A stretch of DNA of 64,000 bases. It comes from Microbispora bryophytorum. Lineage in GTDB: Bacteria > Actinomycetota > Actinomycetes > Streptosporangiales > Streptosporangiaceae. Positions 17,765 through 26,071 of the stretch are shown here, in pieces; within the stretch, counting starts at the first letter, position 1; each line of letters begins with the position of its first letter. The stretch is taken from positions 62,001 to 126,000 of the forward strand of contig NZ_VIRL01000005.1 in NCBI RefSeq assembly GCF_006874465.1, given 5' to 3'. A program made the position numbers and the translations under genes. The notes beneath the pieces are model-generated. The model did no database searches. It was not told the DNA's origin and worked only from the letters and a program-made list of their open reading frames with translations.

Positions 17765-18186
17765 CCGGCCCGCGGGCAGGCTTCCTGGCGGACCTCGAAC
17801 GTGACCCGCGGCGGAACCCGCAGCGTGGTGCAGACGGCGCAGTGCTCCAGGACCGACAGGAGCGAGGCGCGCAGCCCCGCGGGCAGGCCGGGGGCCTCCA
17901 CCGACAGCTCGATGGAGTCGATCCGTCCCGGGCAGACGCCCAGGTCGTAGCGCGCGGTCACGCCCACCCCGGCGGGCAACTGGCGCTGGCGCAGGTAGCG
18001 TTCGGCGCAGCAGGCGACGCCGGCGGCCACGCTGCCCACGAACAGCTCGGCCGGAGTGGGGCCGGTGTCGCTCCCGCCGACGTCCGCGGGCTGGTCGGCG
18101 CGGACCACGTGGCGCCGGACGCGGACGTCGAACCGGTCGGCTCCGTGCCAGGCGACCCGGATGACGCCGTCACGCGGCTCCCTCAT
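17731..18186 (-). CDS. OsmC-family protein
   Basis: A 151-aa OsmC/Ohr-fold protein. The family reduces organic hydroperoxides through two cysteines; here AAGVACCAERYL supplies the first and the C-terminal EHCAVCTTLRVP the second, both in the expected positions. GGSDTGPTPAELFVGSVAAG is the dimer-forming helix region. It is more like the general OsmC group than like Ohr. The last 34 bp overlap the end of the methyltransferase gene on the other strand. It is divergent from the heme-type kinase, with which it may share a stress theme. Confidence 0.85.
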   Translation of the reverse strand: MREPRDGVIRVAWHGADRFDVRVRRHVVRADQPADVGGSDTGPTPAELFVGSVAAGVACCAERYLRQRQLPAGVGVTARYDLGVCPGRIDSIELSVEAPGLPAGLRASLLSVLEHCAVCTTLRVPPRVTFEVRQEACPRAGQASRPTPPRT

Positions 18187-18362
18187 GGCGCACCCCCGCG
18201 TCCATTGGGCTCTATCCGAGTATGTCCGTCGCCGACGGCGGATGAGCGCATACGGACCGTAAGAAGCCGGTCGTGACCTGACAAAGACCAGGAGCCCGCG
18301 GTGCCCCGGTTTGCGAGACTCCAACTGTGGGGGCGTGCGTGGCGCCGACGGGGGAGCGGACC

Positions 18363-20042
18363 ATGATCCCGCAGACGCACCTGGACGGGCTGCTGGCCGA
18401 ACTGCACACGAGGCTGCAGGCGGTCCTGTCGACGCGTGACCGGGTCCACGCGTTGCTGGAGGCGGTTGTCTCGGTGGGCGGCGACCTCGATCTGGAGACC
18501 GTGCTGCGCCGGATCGTCGAGACCGCCGCCAAGCTGGTCGACGCCAGATACGGCGCGCTCGGCGTGATCGGGGAGGACAACACCCTCGCCCGCTTCGTCC
18601 CGGTGGGGATGAGCGAGGAGGAGATCGCCGGGATCGAGCACTGGCCGCACGGCCTGGGCCTGCTCGGGCTGCTGATCAAGGAACCCCGGCCCCTGCGGCT
18701 GCCCCGCATCTGCGACCACCCCGAGTCGTACGGCTTCCCGTCCGGCCACCCCCCGATGGCGGCCCTGCTCGGCGTGCCCGTACGGGTCCGGGGTCAGGTG
18801 TTCGGCAACCTCTACCTGACGGAAAAGCGCGGGGGAGGGGAGTTCGACGAGGACGACGAGGCGATCGTCGTGGCCCTCGCCAGCGCCGCCGGGGTGGCCA
18901 TCGAGAACGCCCGCCTGTACGAGGACACCCGCCGCAGGGAGACCTGGCTGCAGGCGTCGGCGGAGATCACCAGGAGCCTGCTGTCCGGCGCCGAGACGCC
19001 GCGGGTGCTGACGCTGATCGCCCGCCGTGCCCGGCGGATGGCCGGCGCGGACACGGTGGCGATCCTGCTGCCGGAGGACGGCGGCCGGACGCTGCGGATC
19101 GCGATCGCGGACGGCATGCCCGGCCCTGCCCGAGGGCGCCGGCTGCCCGTCGAGGACTCGCTGGCCGGGGAGGCGTTCGCCTGCGCGAAGCCCCGCGTGG
19201 TCACCGACGTGGGCGACACCGACCTGCGTACGGCGGCCGGGGAGACGGGAGCGGTGTGCGCCGTGCCGCTGGGGGGCCCGGGAGCGGTGCGCGGGGTGTT
19301 GTCGCTGGGCAGGCGGCCCGGCCGCGTCCCGTTCAGCCGCGCGGAGGTGTGCATGGTCCACTCCTTCGCCGGGCACGCGGCCGTCGCGCTCGAACTGGAC
19401 GAGGCGCGCAGGGACGCCGAGCGGCTCGGCCTGCTGGAGGACCGCGACCGCATCGCCAAGGACCTGCACGACGTGGTCATCCAGCGGCTGTTCGCCGTCG
19501 CGATGACGCTGACGGGCGCCGCGCGGCTCGTGGAGCATCCGGAGGCGGCCGCGCGGCTGCGGACCGCGATCGACGAACTCGACGGCACGATCCGGCAGAT
19601 CCGCTCCACGATCTTCGCACTGCGGACCCCGGCCGGCGCCCCCGGGCTGCGCGCCCGGCTCGTCGAGCTGGTCGAGGGCGCGCGGCGGCCCCTCGGTTTC
19701 ATGCCGGCCCTGTGCATGGACGGGCAGCTCGACACCCGTGTGCCCGCCCCGGTCGGGGAGCACCTGCTGGCCGTGGCGCGGGAGGCGATCTCCAACGTGG
19801 TGCGGCACGCGCACGCCACCCGCGCCGGCGTCACCGTGCGCCTGGAGGAGGACCGGCTGACGCTGCTCGTGGAGGACGACGGGGTCGGCATCCCGGTGGG
19901 GGGACGGCGCAGCGGCCTGCGCAACCTGAGCGACCGCGCCGAGGGCCTGGGCGGGTCGTGCGCCGCCGAGGCCCTCGCCTGCGGAGGAACGCGCCTGTGC
20001 TGGAGCGTCCCGCTGCCGCAGCGCCATGAGGAGACGCTGTGA
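18363..20042 (+). CDS. DevS/DosT-like GAF sensor histidine kinase with conserved heme-ligand positions
   Basis: A 559-aa soluble kinase: GAF-A (about 30-195), GAF-B (about 210-345), HisKA_3 with the phospho-His near residue 369 (RIAKDLHDVVIQRLFAV), and a HATPase domain (REAISNVVRHAHA, EDDGVGIP, GLRNLSDRAEGLGG). In GAF-A, GHPPM (His about 129) and LYLTEK (Tyr about 151) are 22 residues apart, the same spacing as the heme-ligating His149 and distal Tyr171 of Mycobacterium DevS. A heme-based O2/NO/CO or redox sensor is therefore likely. ATG 18363 has GGGGAG six bases upstream. No response regulator is adjacent; a universal stress protein follows 40 bp later. Confidence 0.9.
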   Translation: MIPQTHLDGLLAELHTRLQAVLSTRDRVHALLEAVVSVGGDLDLETVLRRIVETAAKLVDARYGALGVIGEDNTLARFVPVGMSEEEIAGIEHWPHGLGLLGLLIKEPRPLRLPRICDHPESYGFPSGHPPMAALLGVPVRVRGQVFGNLYLTEKRGGGEFDEDDEAIVVALASAAGVAIENARLYEDTRRRETWLQASAEITRSLLSGAETPRVLTLIARRARRMAGADTVAILLPEDGGRTLRIAIADGMPGPARGRRLPVEDSLAGEAFACAKPRVVTDVGDTDLRTAAGETGAVCAVPLGGPGAVRGVLSLGRRPGRVPFSRAEVCMVHSFAGHAAVALELDEARRDAERLGLLEDRDRIAKDLHDVVIQRLFAVAMTLTGAARLVEHPEAAARLRTAIDELDGTIRQIRSTIFALRTPAGAPGLRARLVELVEGARRPLGFMPALCMDGQLDTRVPAPVGEHLLAVAREAISNVVRHAHATRAGVTVRLEEDRLTLLVEDDGVGIPVGGRRSGLRNLSDRAEGLGGSCAAEALACGGTRLCWSVPLPQRHEETL

Positions 20043-20082
20043 GCAGACCCTGTGAGAAGACGTCGGGAGGAGGCATCGCGCC

Positions 20083-21000
20083 ATGACCGAGCCGTTCAGT
20101 GCCCCGGTCGCCGATCCGGGCGCCGATCCGGTCGTCGTCGGCACCGACGGGTCTACGGGAGCGACCCGGGCGGTGGAGTGGGCGGCCGACCACGCCGGCC
20201 TGCGGGGCCTGCCCCTGCGGGTGGTCCACGCCGTCGAGCGCCTGCCCTACGACGTCCCGTGCTATCCCATCCCCGACAGCTACGACAGGCTGGCGCCCTC
20301 GGGCCGGCAGATCCTCGATCATGCCGAGCGGGTCGCCCGGGACCGGCGGCCCGGCCTCGACGTGACGACGGAGCCGGCCGAGGGGCGTCCCGGCCGGGTC
20401 CTGCGCGACCAGGCCGCCCGCGCCGCCGAGGTGGTGCTCGGCAGCCACGGTGCGGGCGGCTTCCCCGGCATGCTGCTCGGATCGGTGGGCAACCACGTCG
20501 CCGGGCACGTGGCCGTGCCGGTCGTCGTCGTCCGGCCGGCGCCCCCGGAGGCGGTGGCCGAGATCGCGGTGGGGTTCGACTGCTCGGAGGCGTCCGGGCC
20601 CGCCCTGGCGTACGCGTTCGAGGAGGCGCGGCTGCGCGGCCACCGGGTGCGGATCGTCTGCGCCTGGGAGCCGCCGGTGCCGTACGCACCCGTGATCGCC
20701 GGGGACCCGGACGACATGCAGCGGGCCGCGGAGGACTACGCGCGCACCGAGCTGCAGCCGTGGCAGGGCGGGAACACCGAGGTCAAGACCGAGCTGGACA
20801 TGGTCCGCGGCCATCCGGTCGCCGCGCTCATCGAGGCCTCGTCCCGGGCCGTCATGCTCGTCGTCGGCTCCCACGGGCGCAACGCCTTCACCGCGGCCGT
20901 GCTCGGCTCGGTGAGCCGCGCCGTGCTCGCCCACGCGCACTGCCCGGTGGCCGTGGTGAGGGGGGGTGCGGTCGTGAGGGGAGGCGGCAGGGGGCGGTGA
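20083..21000 (+). CDS. Tandem-domain universal stress protein
   Basis: A 305-aa protein with two UspA domains (about 15-150 and 160-295). Each has the ATP-binding G-x2-G-x9-GS pattern: GSHGAGGFPGMLLGS and GSHGRNAFTAAVLGS. Double-domain ATP-binding Usps are typical of DosR-regulated genes in mycobacteria. It follows the sensor kinase on the same strand and is probably in its operon. The C-terminus is a short glycine/arginine-rich tail. Confidence 0.9.
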   Translation: MTEPFSAPVADPGADPVVVGTDGSTGATRAVEWAADHAGLRGLPLRVVHAVERLPYDVPCYPIPDSYDRLAPSGRQILDHAERVARDRRPGLDVTTEPAEGRPGRVLRDQAARAAEVVLGSHGAGGFPGMLLGSVGNHVAGHVAVPVVVVRPAPPEAVAEIAVGFDCSEASGPALAYAFEEARLRGHRVRIVCAWEPPVPYAPVIAGDPDDMQRAAEDYARTELQPWQGGNTEVKTELDMVRGHPVAALIEASSRAVMLVVGSHGRNAFTAAVLGSVSRAVLAHAHCPVAVVRGGAVVRGGGRGR

Positions 21001-21001
21001 G

Positions 21002-21562
21002 TCACCCGAGGAGGCGGGCCGGCCGCACTCCCGGGACCGTCCGCTCCAGCAGGTCGGCCACGTGCCCGGGGCCCTGACCCTCGGGACCCCGCAGGTCGAT
21101 CTCGCCGTCGCGCACGAGGACCTCCCAGGACGCATCGGAGGGGTAGCGCTCGCGCAGGGCGGCCAGGACGGCCTCGCGCAGCTCGTCGTCCGACCTGGCC
21201 AGCAGCGCCATGAGGTCGCGGCGGCTGACCATCCCGACGACCCGCTCGTCGCGCAGCACCGGCACGCTCTTGACCCTCTTCGTGATCATGAGGTCGGTCA
21301 GCACCCGCGCGTCGGTGGTGTCCTCGACGGAGCTCACCTGGCGCGACATGACGTCTCCCACGGCGCGGGGCGCCGAGACGCCCGGCGTGAACGCGCCGCA
21401 CAGCAGGTCGATCTCGCTGACCATCCCGACCAGTTCGCCGTGCTCCCCGAGCACGGGGGCGGCCGTGATGTCGTGGTCGTACAGCACCCGGATCGCCCGC
21501 CGCACGGAGTCGTCGCGGCGCAGGGTGATCGCCGGGCTGCGCATGACCTCACCGGCCAGCAT
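21002..21562 (-). CDS. CBS-domain pair protein with C-terminal BON domain
   Basis: A 186-aa soluble protein. Two CBS motifs (GEVMRSPAITLRRDDSVRRA to VSEIDLL, and GDVMSRQVSSVEDT to VSRRDLMALLA) are followed by a BON domain (DELREAVLAALRERYPSDAS onward). CBS pairs bind adenylates and report on energy state; BON domains bind membranes or ligands. ATG 21562 is chosen because AAGGTGG precedes it; ATG 21607, also with a ribosome-binding-like GGTGGA, would add 15 residues. It converges on the USP gene with a 1-bp gap and is divergent from another CBS gene. Confidence 0.87.
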   Translation of the reverse strand: MLAGEVMRSPAITLRRDDSVRRAIRVLYDHDITAAPVLGEHGELVGMVSEIDLLCGAFTPGVSAPRAVGDVMSRQVSSVEDTTDARVLTDLMITKRVKSVPVLRDERVVGMVSRRDLMALLARSDDELREAVLAALRERYPSDASWEVLVRDGEIDLRGPEGQGPGHVADLLERTVPGVRPARLLG

Positions 21563-21646
21563 GGTCCACCTTCCCCGTCTGTCGCCCTCGTGGTCTCGCA
21601 GGCTCATTCCACCGTTATTCCACCGCCGCCCGGGCCGGACGGGCAG

Positions 21647-21682
21647 GTGCCGGAGGTCCCCGGCGGTGGGGTCTTTGGGCCC
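21647..21682. promoter_or_regulatory. Pair of DosR-box-like sequences between divergent CBS genes
   Basis: GGGTCTTTGGGCCC (21669-21682) fits the DosR-box core GGGnCnnnnGnCCC at all nine fixed positions and has the central CTTT. A weaker copy, GTGCCGGAGGTCCC (21647-21660), matches eight of nine and lies exactly 22 bp upstream, two helical turns. Mycobacterial DosR promoters often carry two such boxes. They lie about 100 bp before the plus-strand CBS gene and about 85 bp before the minus-strand one. Confidence 0.5.
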
Positions 21683-21783
21683 GTGCGGCGCCCGCGCCCG
21701 GGTGGTCGGATGGAGGTGGGTGCACGTGCTCGGCCCAGGGCGCACCGCCCGTGTGCGTCGGCGTGCGCCCGCGGGGAGGAACG

Positions 21784-22290
21784 ATGACCGTAGAAGCCAT
21801 GACCGCCGCCGACGTGATGAGCAGAGTGCTCGTGACGGTGAAGCCGGACGAGTCGCCGCTCATGGCGTGGGAACTCATGCGCCGCGGATCGATGCATCAC
21901 CTGCCCGTGGTGGATTCCGGTTCCCGCATCATCGGCGTGCTCACGCGCGAGGACATCGCGGCCCACTGGTCGGGCGGGCCGGCGGAGCAGTCCAGCAGCC
22001 AGGTGCGCCAGTTGCTGACCGGGCGCAGATGCCCGCATGTGCCGCCCGACGCGTCGCTCCCCGCCGTCGCGGCCGTCATGCTGGAGTCGGGGGTGGACGT
22101 CGTCCCGGTCATCGGGGCCTCCGGCACCCTGCAGGGTCTCGTCACCGTGACCGACGTGCTCGTGGCGGTCGCGGGCAGGCGGGGGGCCGCGTCTGCGCAC
22201 GAGGAGGTGCCGGCCGGGATGTTCCGCCTTGAGCCGGTGCTGCCGCCCAAGCCCTCCCGGACCGCCGAGGACCAGCGGCAGGGGCCGTGA
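21784..22290 (+). CDS. CBS-domain pair protein
   Basis: A 168-aa protein consisting of one CBS pair (MTAADVMSRVLVTVKPDESP to LTREDIAAHW; PDASLPAVAAVMLES to VTVTDVLVAV) and a short tail without a recognised domain. It probably senses adenine nucleotides. ATG 21784 is preceded by GGGGAGGAACG, a strong ribosome-binding site. It is divergent from the CBS-BON gene across a region carrying paired DosR-box-like sequences. Confidence 0.87.
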   Translation: MTVEAMTAADVMSRVLVTVKPDESPLMAWELMRRGSMHHLPVVDSGSRIIGVLTREDIAAHWSGGPAEQSSSQVRQLLTGRRCPHVPPDASLPAVAAVMLESGVDVVPVIGASGTLQGLVTVTDVLVAVAGRRGAASAHEEVPAGMFRLEPVLPPKPSRTAEDQRQGP

Positions 22291-22333
22291 CCCCCGGTCG
22301 CGATTTCCCGCGGACCACGTGCAGAATAAGGTC

Positions 22334-22363
22334 ATGTTCCGCACGGTGGTGATCTTCAAGTGA
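22334..22363 (+). other. Nine-codon ORF (MFRTVVIFK) overlapping the MBL start
   Basis: ATG 22334 opens nine codons ending at a TGA that overlaps the GTG of the MBL gene (GTGA). The peptide resembles the C-terminal end of S-hydroxymethylmycothiol dehydrogenases, the gene normally found directly before this MBL type. It could be the remnant of a deleted dehydrogenase gene, a leader peptide for coupling, or chance. Confidence 0.3.
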
Positions 22364-22989
22364 GTGCCCGTATCGACCATGCCGTCACGTCGGGCACCTT
22401 CAGCCTGGACGGCCAGACCTTCGACGTCGACAACAACGTCTGGGTGCTCGGCGACGACGCCGAATGCGTGGTGTTCGACGCGCCCCACGACGTCAAGGCG
22501 ATCACGGACGTGATCGCGGGCCGGCGCGTCCTCGCCATCCTCGCCACCCACGCCCACGACGACCATGTGCGGGTCGCGCCGGAGCTGTCGGAGGCGACCG
22601 GGGCGCCCGTTCTGCTGCACCCGGCCGATTTGCCGGTCTGGCGGCTCACCCACCCCGATCGCGAGCCCGGCGGCACGCTTTCGGACGGCCAGGTCATCGA
22701 GGTCGGCGGAACCCGCCTGGAAGTGCTCCACACTCCCGGGCACGCCCCCGGCGCCTGCTGCTTCCACGCGCCGGATCTGGGCGTCGTCTTCACCGGCGAC
22801 ACCCTGTTCCAGGGCGGTCCCGGTGCGACCGGGCGCTCGTTCTCCGACTTCGGCCTGATCGTCGACTCGATCCGCGACCGCCTGCTGGTCCTGCCGCCCG
22901 AGACCGTCGTCCACACCGGCCACGGCGACAGCACGACGATCGGCGCGGAGCTGCCGCACCTCGACGAGTGGATCCGCCGGGGCCACTGA
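22360..22989 (+). CDS. MBL-fold hydrolase (glyoxalase II-like)
   Basis: A 209-aa metallo-beta-lactamase-fold hydrolase with the metal motif THAHDDH, the Asp ligand in FTGDTLFQGGPGATGRS and the late His in HTGHGDSTT. Close relatives in actinomycetes lie directly after the mycothiol-dependent formaldehyde dehydrogenase gene and are thought to act on a mycothiol thioester such as S-formylmycothiol. That dehydrogenase gene is not in the window here. The GTG start overlaps the stop of a nine-codon ORF and has no strong ribosome-binding site of its own. Confidence 0.85.
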   Translation: MSARIDHAVTSGTFSLDGQTFDVDNNVWVLGDDAECVVFDAPHDVKAITDVIAGRRVLAILATHAHDDHVRVAPELSEATGAPVLLHPADLPVWRLTHPDREPGGTLSDGQVIEVGGTRLEVLHTPGHAPGACCFHAPDLGVVFTGDTLFQGGPGATGRSFSDFGLIVDSIRDRLLVLPPETVVHTGHGDSTTIGAELPHLDEWIRRGH

Positions 22990-23094
22990 CACCCGGCCCG
23001 CGCGGGGTCTTGACGATCAGACGTCCCGCGGTTGACACTCACGAAACCGACTCAACCCGCCCCCGGCCCGCCGGGGGTGGCCCAGGTTTCCTGG

Positions 23095-23108
23095 TGTTAA
23101 CGCTAACA
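23095..23108. promoter_or_regulatory. LacI-type operator 1, upstream of GH43 gene
   Basis: TGTTAACGCTAACA is a LacI/GalR-family palindrome (arms TGTTA and TAACA with a CpG near the centre), 36 bp before the GH43 ATG. Related sites precede the lipoprotein, GH51 and GH30 genes. Confidence 0.7.
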
Positions 23109-23144
23109 AGACCGGTGGTCCCGCGCCGCCGGCCGGGAGAGACG

Positions 23145-26048
23145 ATGCACAGCCGCACCAGCCCCCCATGCCGCCCCCCAGGCCGTCTCCCTCGCCTCGC
23201 CCGCAGAGCCCTCGCGGCGGTCGCCGCGCTGTTCCTGGCGGCGGGCGGGCTCACGCCCCCGGCGCACGCGGCCGAAGCGGCGGATCCGTCCGGCCTGCTG
23301 CTGCGGTACACGTTCGACGAGACGGGCGGCACCGTCGTCCACGACGCCTCGGGCCACGGCAACGACGGCAGCTACGAGCGGACGCCCGCCTTCGGCCAGG
23401 GCGTCGAGGGCGGCTCGTTCGCCATGGCCGGAGGGCCGTCCTCGTCCACCACCGCGCCGTACGTGAAGATCCCGAACGGCGTGCTGAAGGGCCGCAGCGG
23501 TGTCACCGTCGCCACGTACGTGAAGTGGAACGCCTCCACGACGGTGAACCAGTGGCTGTACGGCCTCGGCCCGGACAGCACCAGATACCTGTTCGCCTCG
23601 CCGTACAACGGCGGCAAGATCCTCTACTCGGCGATCACGACGGGCGGCTGGCAGGCCGAGTCGAAACTGTCCGGGGGGCCGGCCCTGCCGGGCGGCGCCT
23701 GGAAGCACGTCGCGGTGACCGTCGACGGCGGCAGCGGGACCGCCGTCATGTACCTCGACGGCATCGAGGTGGCGCGCTCGACCGACGTGCCGGTCGAGCC
23801 CTCCGACCTGTACGACGCGAGCAAGGACTACACCGGCTACATCGGGAAGTCGCTCTACTCGGCCGACCCTTACTTCGCCGGTGAGGTGGACGACTTCCGG
23901 ATCTACGACCACGCGCTGTCGGCGACCGAGGTGCTCCAGGTCTCCGGTAACACGGCGGACGTCGCCGGCGCCACGCTGCCCGAGCTCAAGGTCCCGGCGA
24001 TCGTGGACGGCGCGAACGGCAGGATCGTGCTGCCGGTGAAGGAGGGCACCGACCTCACCCGGCTCGCGCCCGCGTTCACCCTGGTCCCGGGGGCGGGCAT
24101 CAGCCCGGCGTCGGGCACGGTGCGCGACCTGTCAGAGCCGGTCACCTACACCGTCACCGGCTCCGACGGCGCGCGGCGGACGTGGACGGCCGAGGCGAGG
24201 GTGATGAAGAGTCCGGTGATCCCCGGCCTGTACGCCGACCCGAACATCGCCGTGTTCGGCGACACGTTCTACATGTATCCGACCACCGACGGCTTCGCCG
24301 GCTGGAGCGGCACGCAGTTCCACGCGTTCTCGTCCAAGGACCTGGTCCACTGGACCGACCACGGCGTCGTCCTCGACCTCGGGCCCGACGTGACCTGGGC
24401 CGACAACAGCGCCTGGGCGCCGACGATCGCCGAGCGGAACGGCACGTACTACTTCTACTTCAGCGGCGGCATGGCCACCGGCAACACCGGCAAGCACCTC
24501 GGCGTCGCCGTGTCCGACTCGCCGGCCGGGCCGTTCCGGGACGCCCTGGGCAAGCCGCTGGTGGCGGCCGGGACCTACGGCGGCCAGATGATCGACTCGG
24601 ATGTGTTCGTCGACGACGACGGCCAGGCGTACCTCTACTGGGGCAACGGCGGCTCCTACCAGGTGCCGCTGAACGACGACATGGTGTCGTTCGACCCCGC
24701 CAAGGTGAAGACGTACAAGCCGAGCGGCTACAACGAGGGCTCGTTCGTCTTCAAGCGTGGCGGGATCTACTACTTCATGTGGTCGGAGAACGACACGCGC
24801 GACGAGAACTACCAGGTCGCGTACGCCACCGGCGCCTCGCCGCTCGGCCCGTGGACCAAGCGGGGCGTGATCCTGCAGAAGGACCCGTCCCTCGGGATCA
24901 AGGGCACGGGTCACAACTCGGTCGTACGGGTGCCCGGGACCGACGACTGGTACATCGCCTATCACCGCTTCGCCATCCCCGGCGGCGACGGCACCCACCG
25001 GGAGACCACCGTCGACCGGATGGAGTTCGACGAGAACGGCCTGATCAAGAAGGTCGTGCCGACGCTGGAGAGCGTCGCCCCGGTGTCGGTCGCGAACGCC
25101 GGACCGGACGTCAAGGGCAGCGAGGGGACCCCGATCCGGCTGGCCGGGTCGGCGAGTGGCGCGGCCAAGTGGAGCTACGAGCCCGGCGAGGGTGTCGACT
25201 CCGGCGCCACCTGCTCCTTCGCGGATCCCGGCGCCGCCGAGACCGCCTTCACCTGCAGCGACGACGGGGCCTACACCGTCACGCTGACCTCCGGCCGCAG
25301 CCGCGACAGCGCCAGGGTGACCATCGCCAACGCCGTTCCCGAGGCCGGGGACGTCGTCACCCCCGCCGGTCCGGTCGAGGCGGGCACGCGGGTGACCCTT
25401 TCGGTCCCGGTCGCCGACCGGGGCGCGAACGACGAGCTCACCTGCACGGTGGACTGGAAGGACGGGACCACCCGGCCCGGCGCGGTCGCCGGCGGGACGT
25501 GCACGGCCCGGCACACCTATGCGAAACCGGGCGTCCACGAGCCCGCGGTCGCCCTCGCCGACGACGACGGCGCGACCGCCTCGGCGACCGGCCGTCCGGT
25601 GGTCGTGTACGACCGGGACGCCGGCTTCGTCACCGGCGGCGGCTGGATCGACTCGCCTCCCCGCGCCTACCGCGCCAATCCGGCGCTGACCGGCATGGCC
25701 ACCTTCGAGTTCACGGCCAGGTACGCGAAGAACGCGGCGGGGAAGGACCACGCCACTCCGACAGGGAGCACCACCTTCTCGTTCCAGTCCGGGCCCATGG
25801 AATTCACGTCCACGGCGTACGACTGGCTCGTGGTCTCGGGCGGGGAGGTCCGCTACCGCGGCATCGGGACGATCGGCGGCGCCGGGCGGTACGGCTTCGA
25901 AGTCGTCGCCCGCGACGGCGACACCCGCGACGGGGACGGTGTGGACCGCTTCGCCGTCCGGATCTGGGACGAGAGGACCGGCGACGTGGTCTACCAGAAC
26001 GGAGCCGGTGACGCGGCCCGCGGCAGCGTCGTCGTCCACGCGAAGTAG
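23145..26048 (+). CDS. Secreted multidomain GH43 arabinan-active enzyme
   Basis: A 967-aa secreted protein. A twin-arginine-poor Sec signal ends after PAHA (about residue 42). Then: LamG-like domain (about 45-265), a DUF5018-like Ig domain (about 280-350), GH43 catalytic domain (about 355-645) with the Asp in LYADPNIAVFG, the Asp in DSDVFVDDDG and the Glu in YNEGSFVFKR, two PKD/Ig-like domains (about 650-825), and a C-terminal domain beginning GGGWIDSPPRAYRANPAL. It probably attacks arabinan or arabinoxylan side chains outside the cell. GGGAGAGACG precedes ATG 23145. A LacI operator lies 36 bp upstream. Confidence 0.88.
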   Translation: MHSRTSPPCRPPGRLPRLARRALAAVAALFLAAGGLTPPAHAAEAADPSGLLLRYTFDETGGTVVHDASGHGNDGSYERTPAFGQGVEGGSFAMAGGPSSSTTAPYVKIPNGVLKGRSGVTVATYVKWNASTTVNQWLYGLGPDSTRYLFASPYNGGKILYSAITTGGWQAESKLSGGPALPGGAWKHVAVTVDGGSGTAVMYLDGIEVARSTDVPVEPSDLYDASKDYTGYIGKSLYSADPYFAGEVDDFRIYDHALSATEVLQVSGNTADVAGATLPELKVPAIVDGANGRIVLPVKEGTDLTRLAPAFTLVPGAGISPASGTVRDLSEPVTYTVTGSDGARRTWTAEARVMKSPVIPGLYADPNIAVFGDTFYMYPTTDGFAGWSGTQFHAFSSKDLVHWTDHGVVLDLGPDVTWADNSAWAPTIAERNGTYYFYFSGGMATGNTGKHLGVAVSDSPAGPFRDALGKPLVAAGTYGGQMIDSDVFVDDDGQAYLYWGNGGSYQVPLNDDMVSFDPAKVKTYKPSGYNEGSFVFKRGGIYYFMWSENDTRDENYQVAYATGASPLGPWTKRGVILQKDPSLGIKGTGHNSVVRVPGTDDWYIAYHRFAIPGGDGTHRETTVDRMEFDENGLIKKVVPTLESVAPVSVANAGPDVKGSEGTPIRLAGSASGAAKWSYEPGEGVDSGATCSFADPGAAETAFTCSDDGAYTVTLTSGRSRDSARVTIANAVPEAGDVVTPAGPVEAGTRVTLSVPVADRGANDELTCTVDWKDGTTRPGAVAGGTCTARHTYAKPGVHEPAVALADDDGATASATGRPVVVYDRDAGFVTGGGWIDSPPRAYRANPALTGMATFEFTARYAKNAAGKDHATPTGSTTFSFQSGPMEFTSTAYDWLVVSGGEVRYRGIGTIGGAGRYGFEVVARDGDTRDGDGVDRFAVRIWDERTGDVVYQNGAGDAARGSVVVHAK

Positions 26049-26071
26049 GGCGTTCACGCGAAGTGAGCGAC

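Noticed and set aside
18270-18285. GGTCGTGACC inverted repeat upstream of the sensor kinase
   Set aside because: Arms of only four bases; it does not fit the DosR-like core and is expected by chance.
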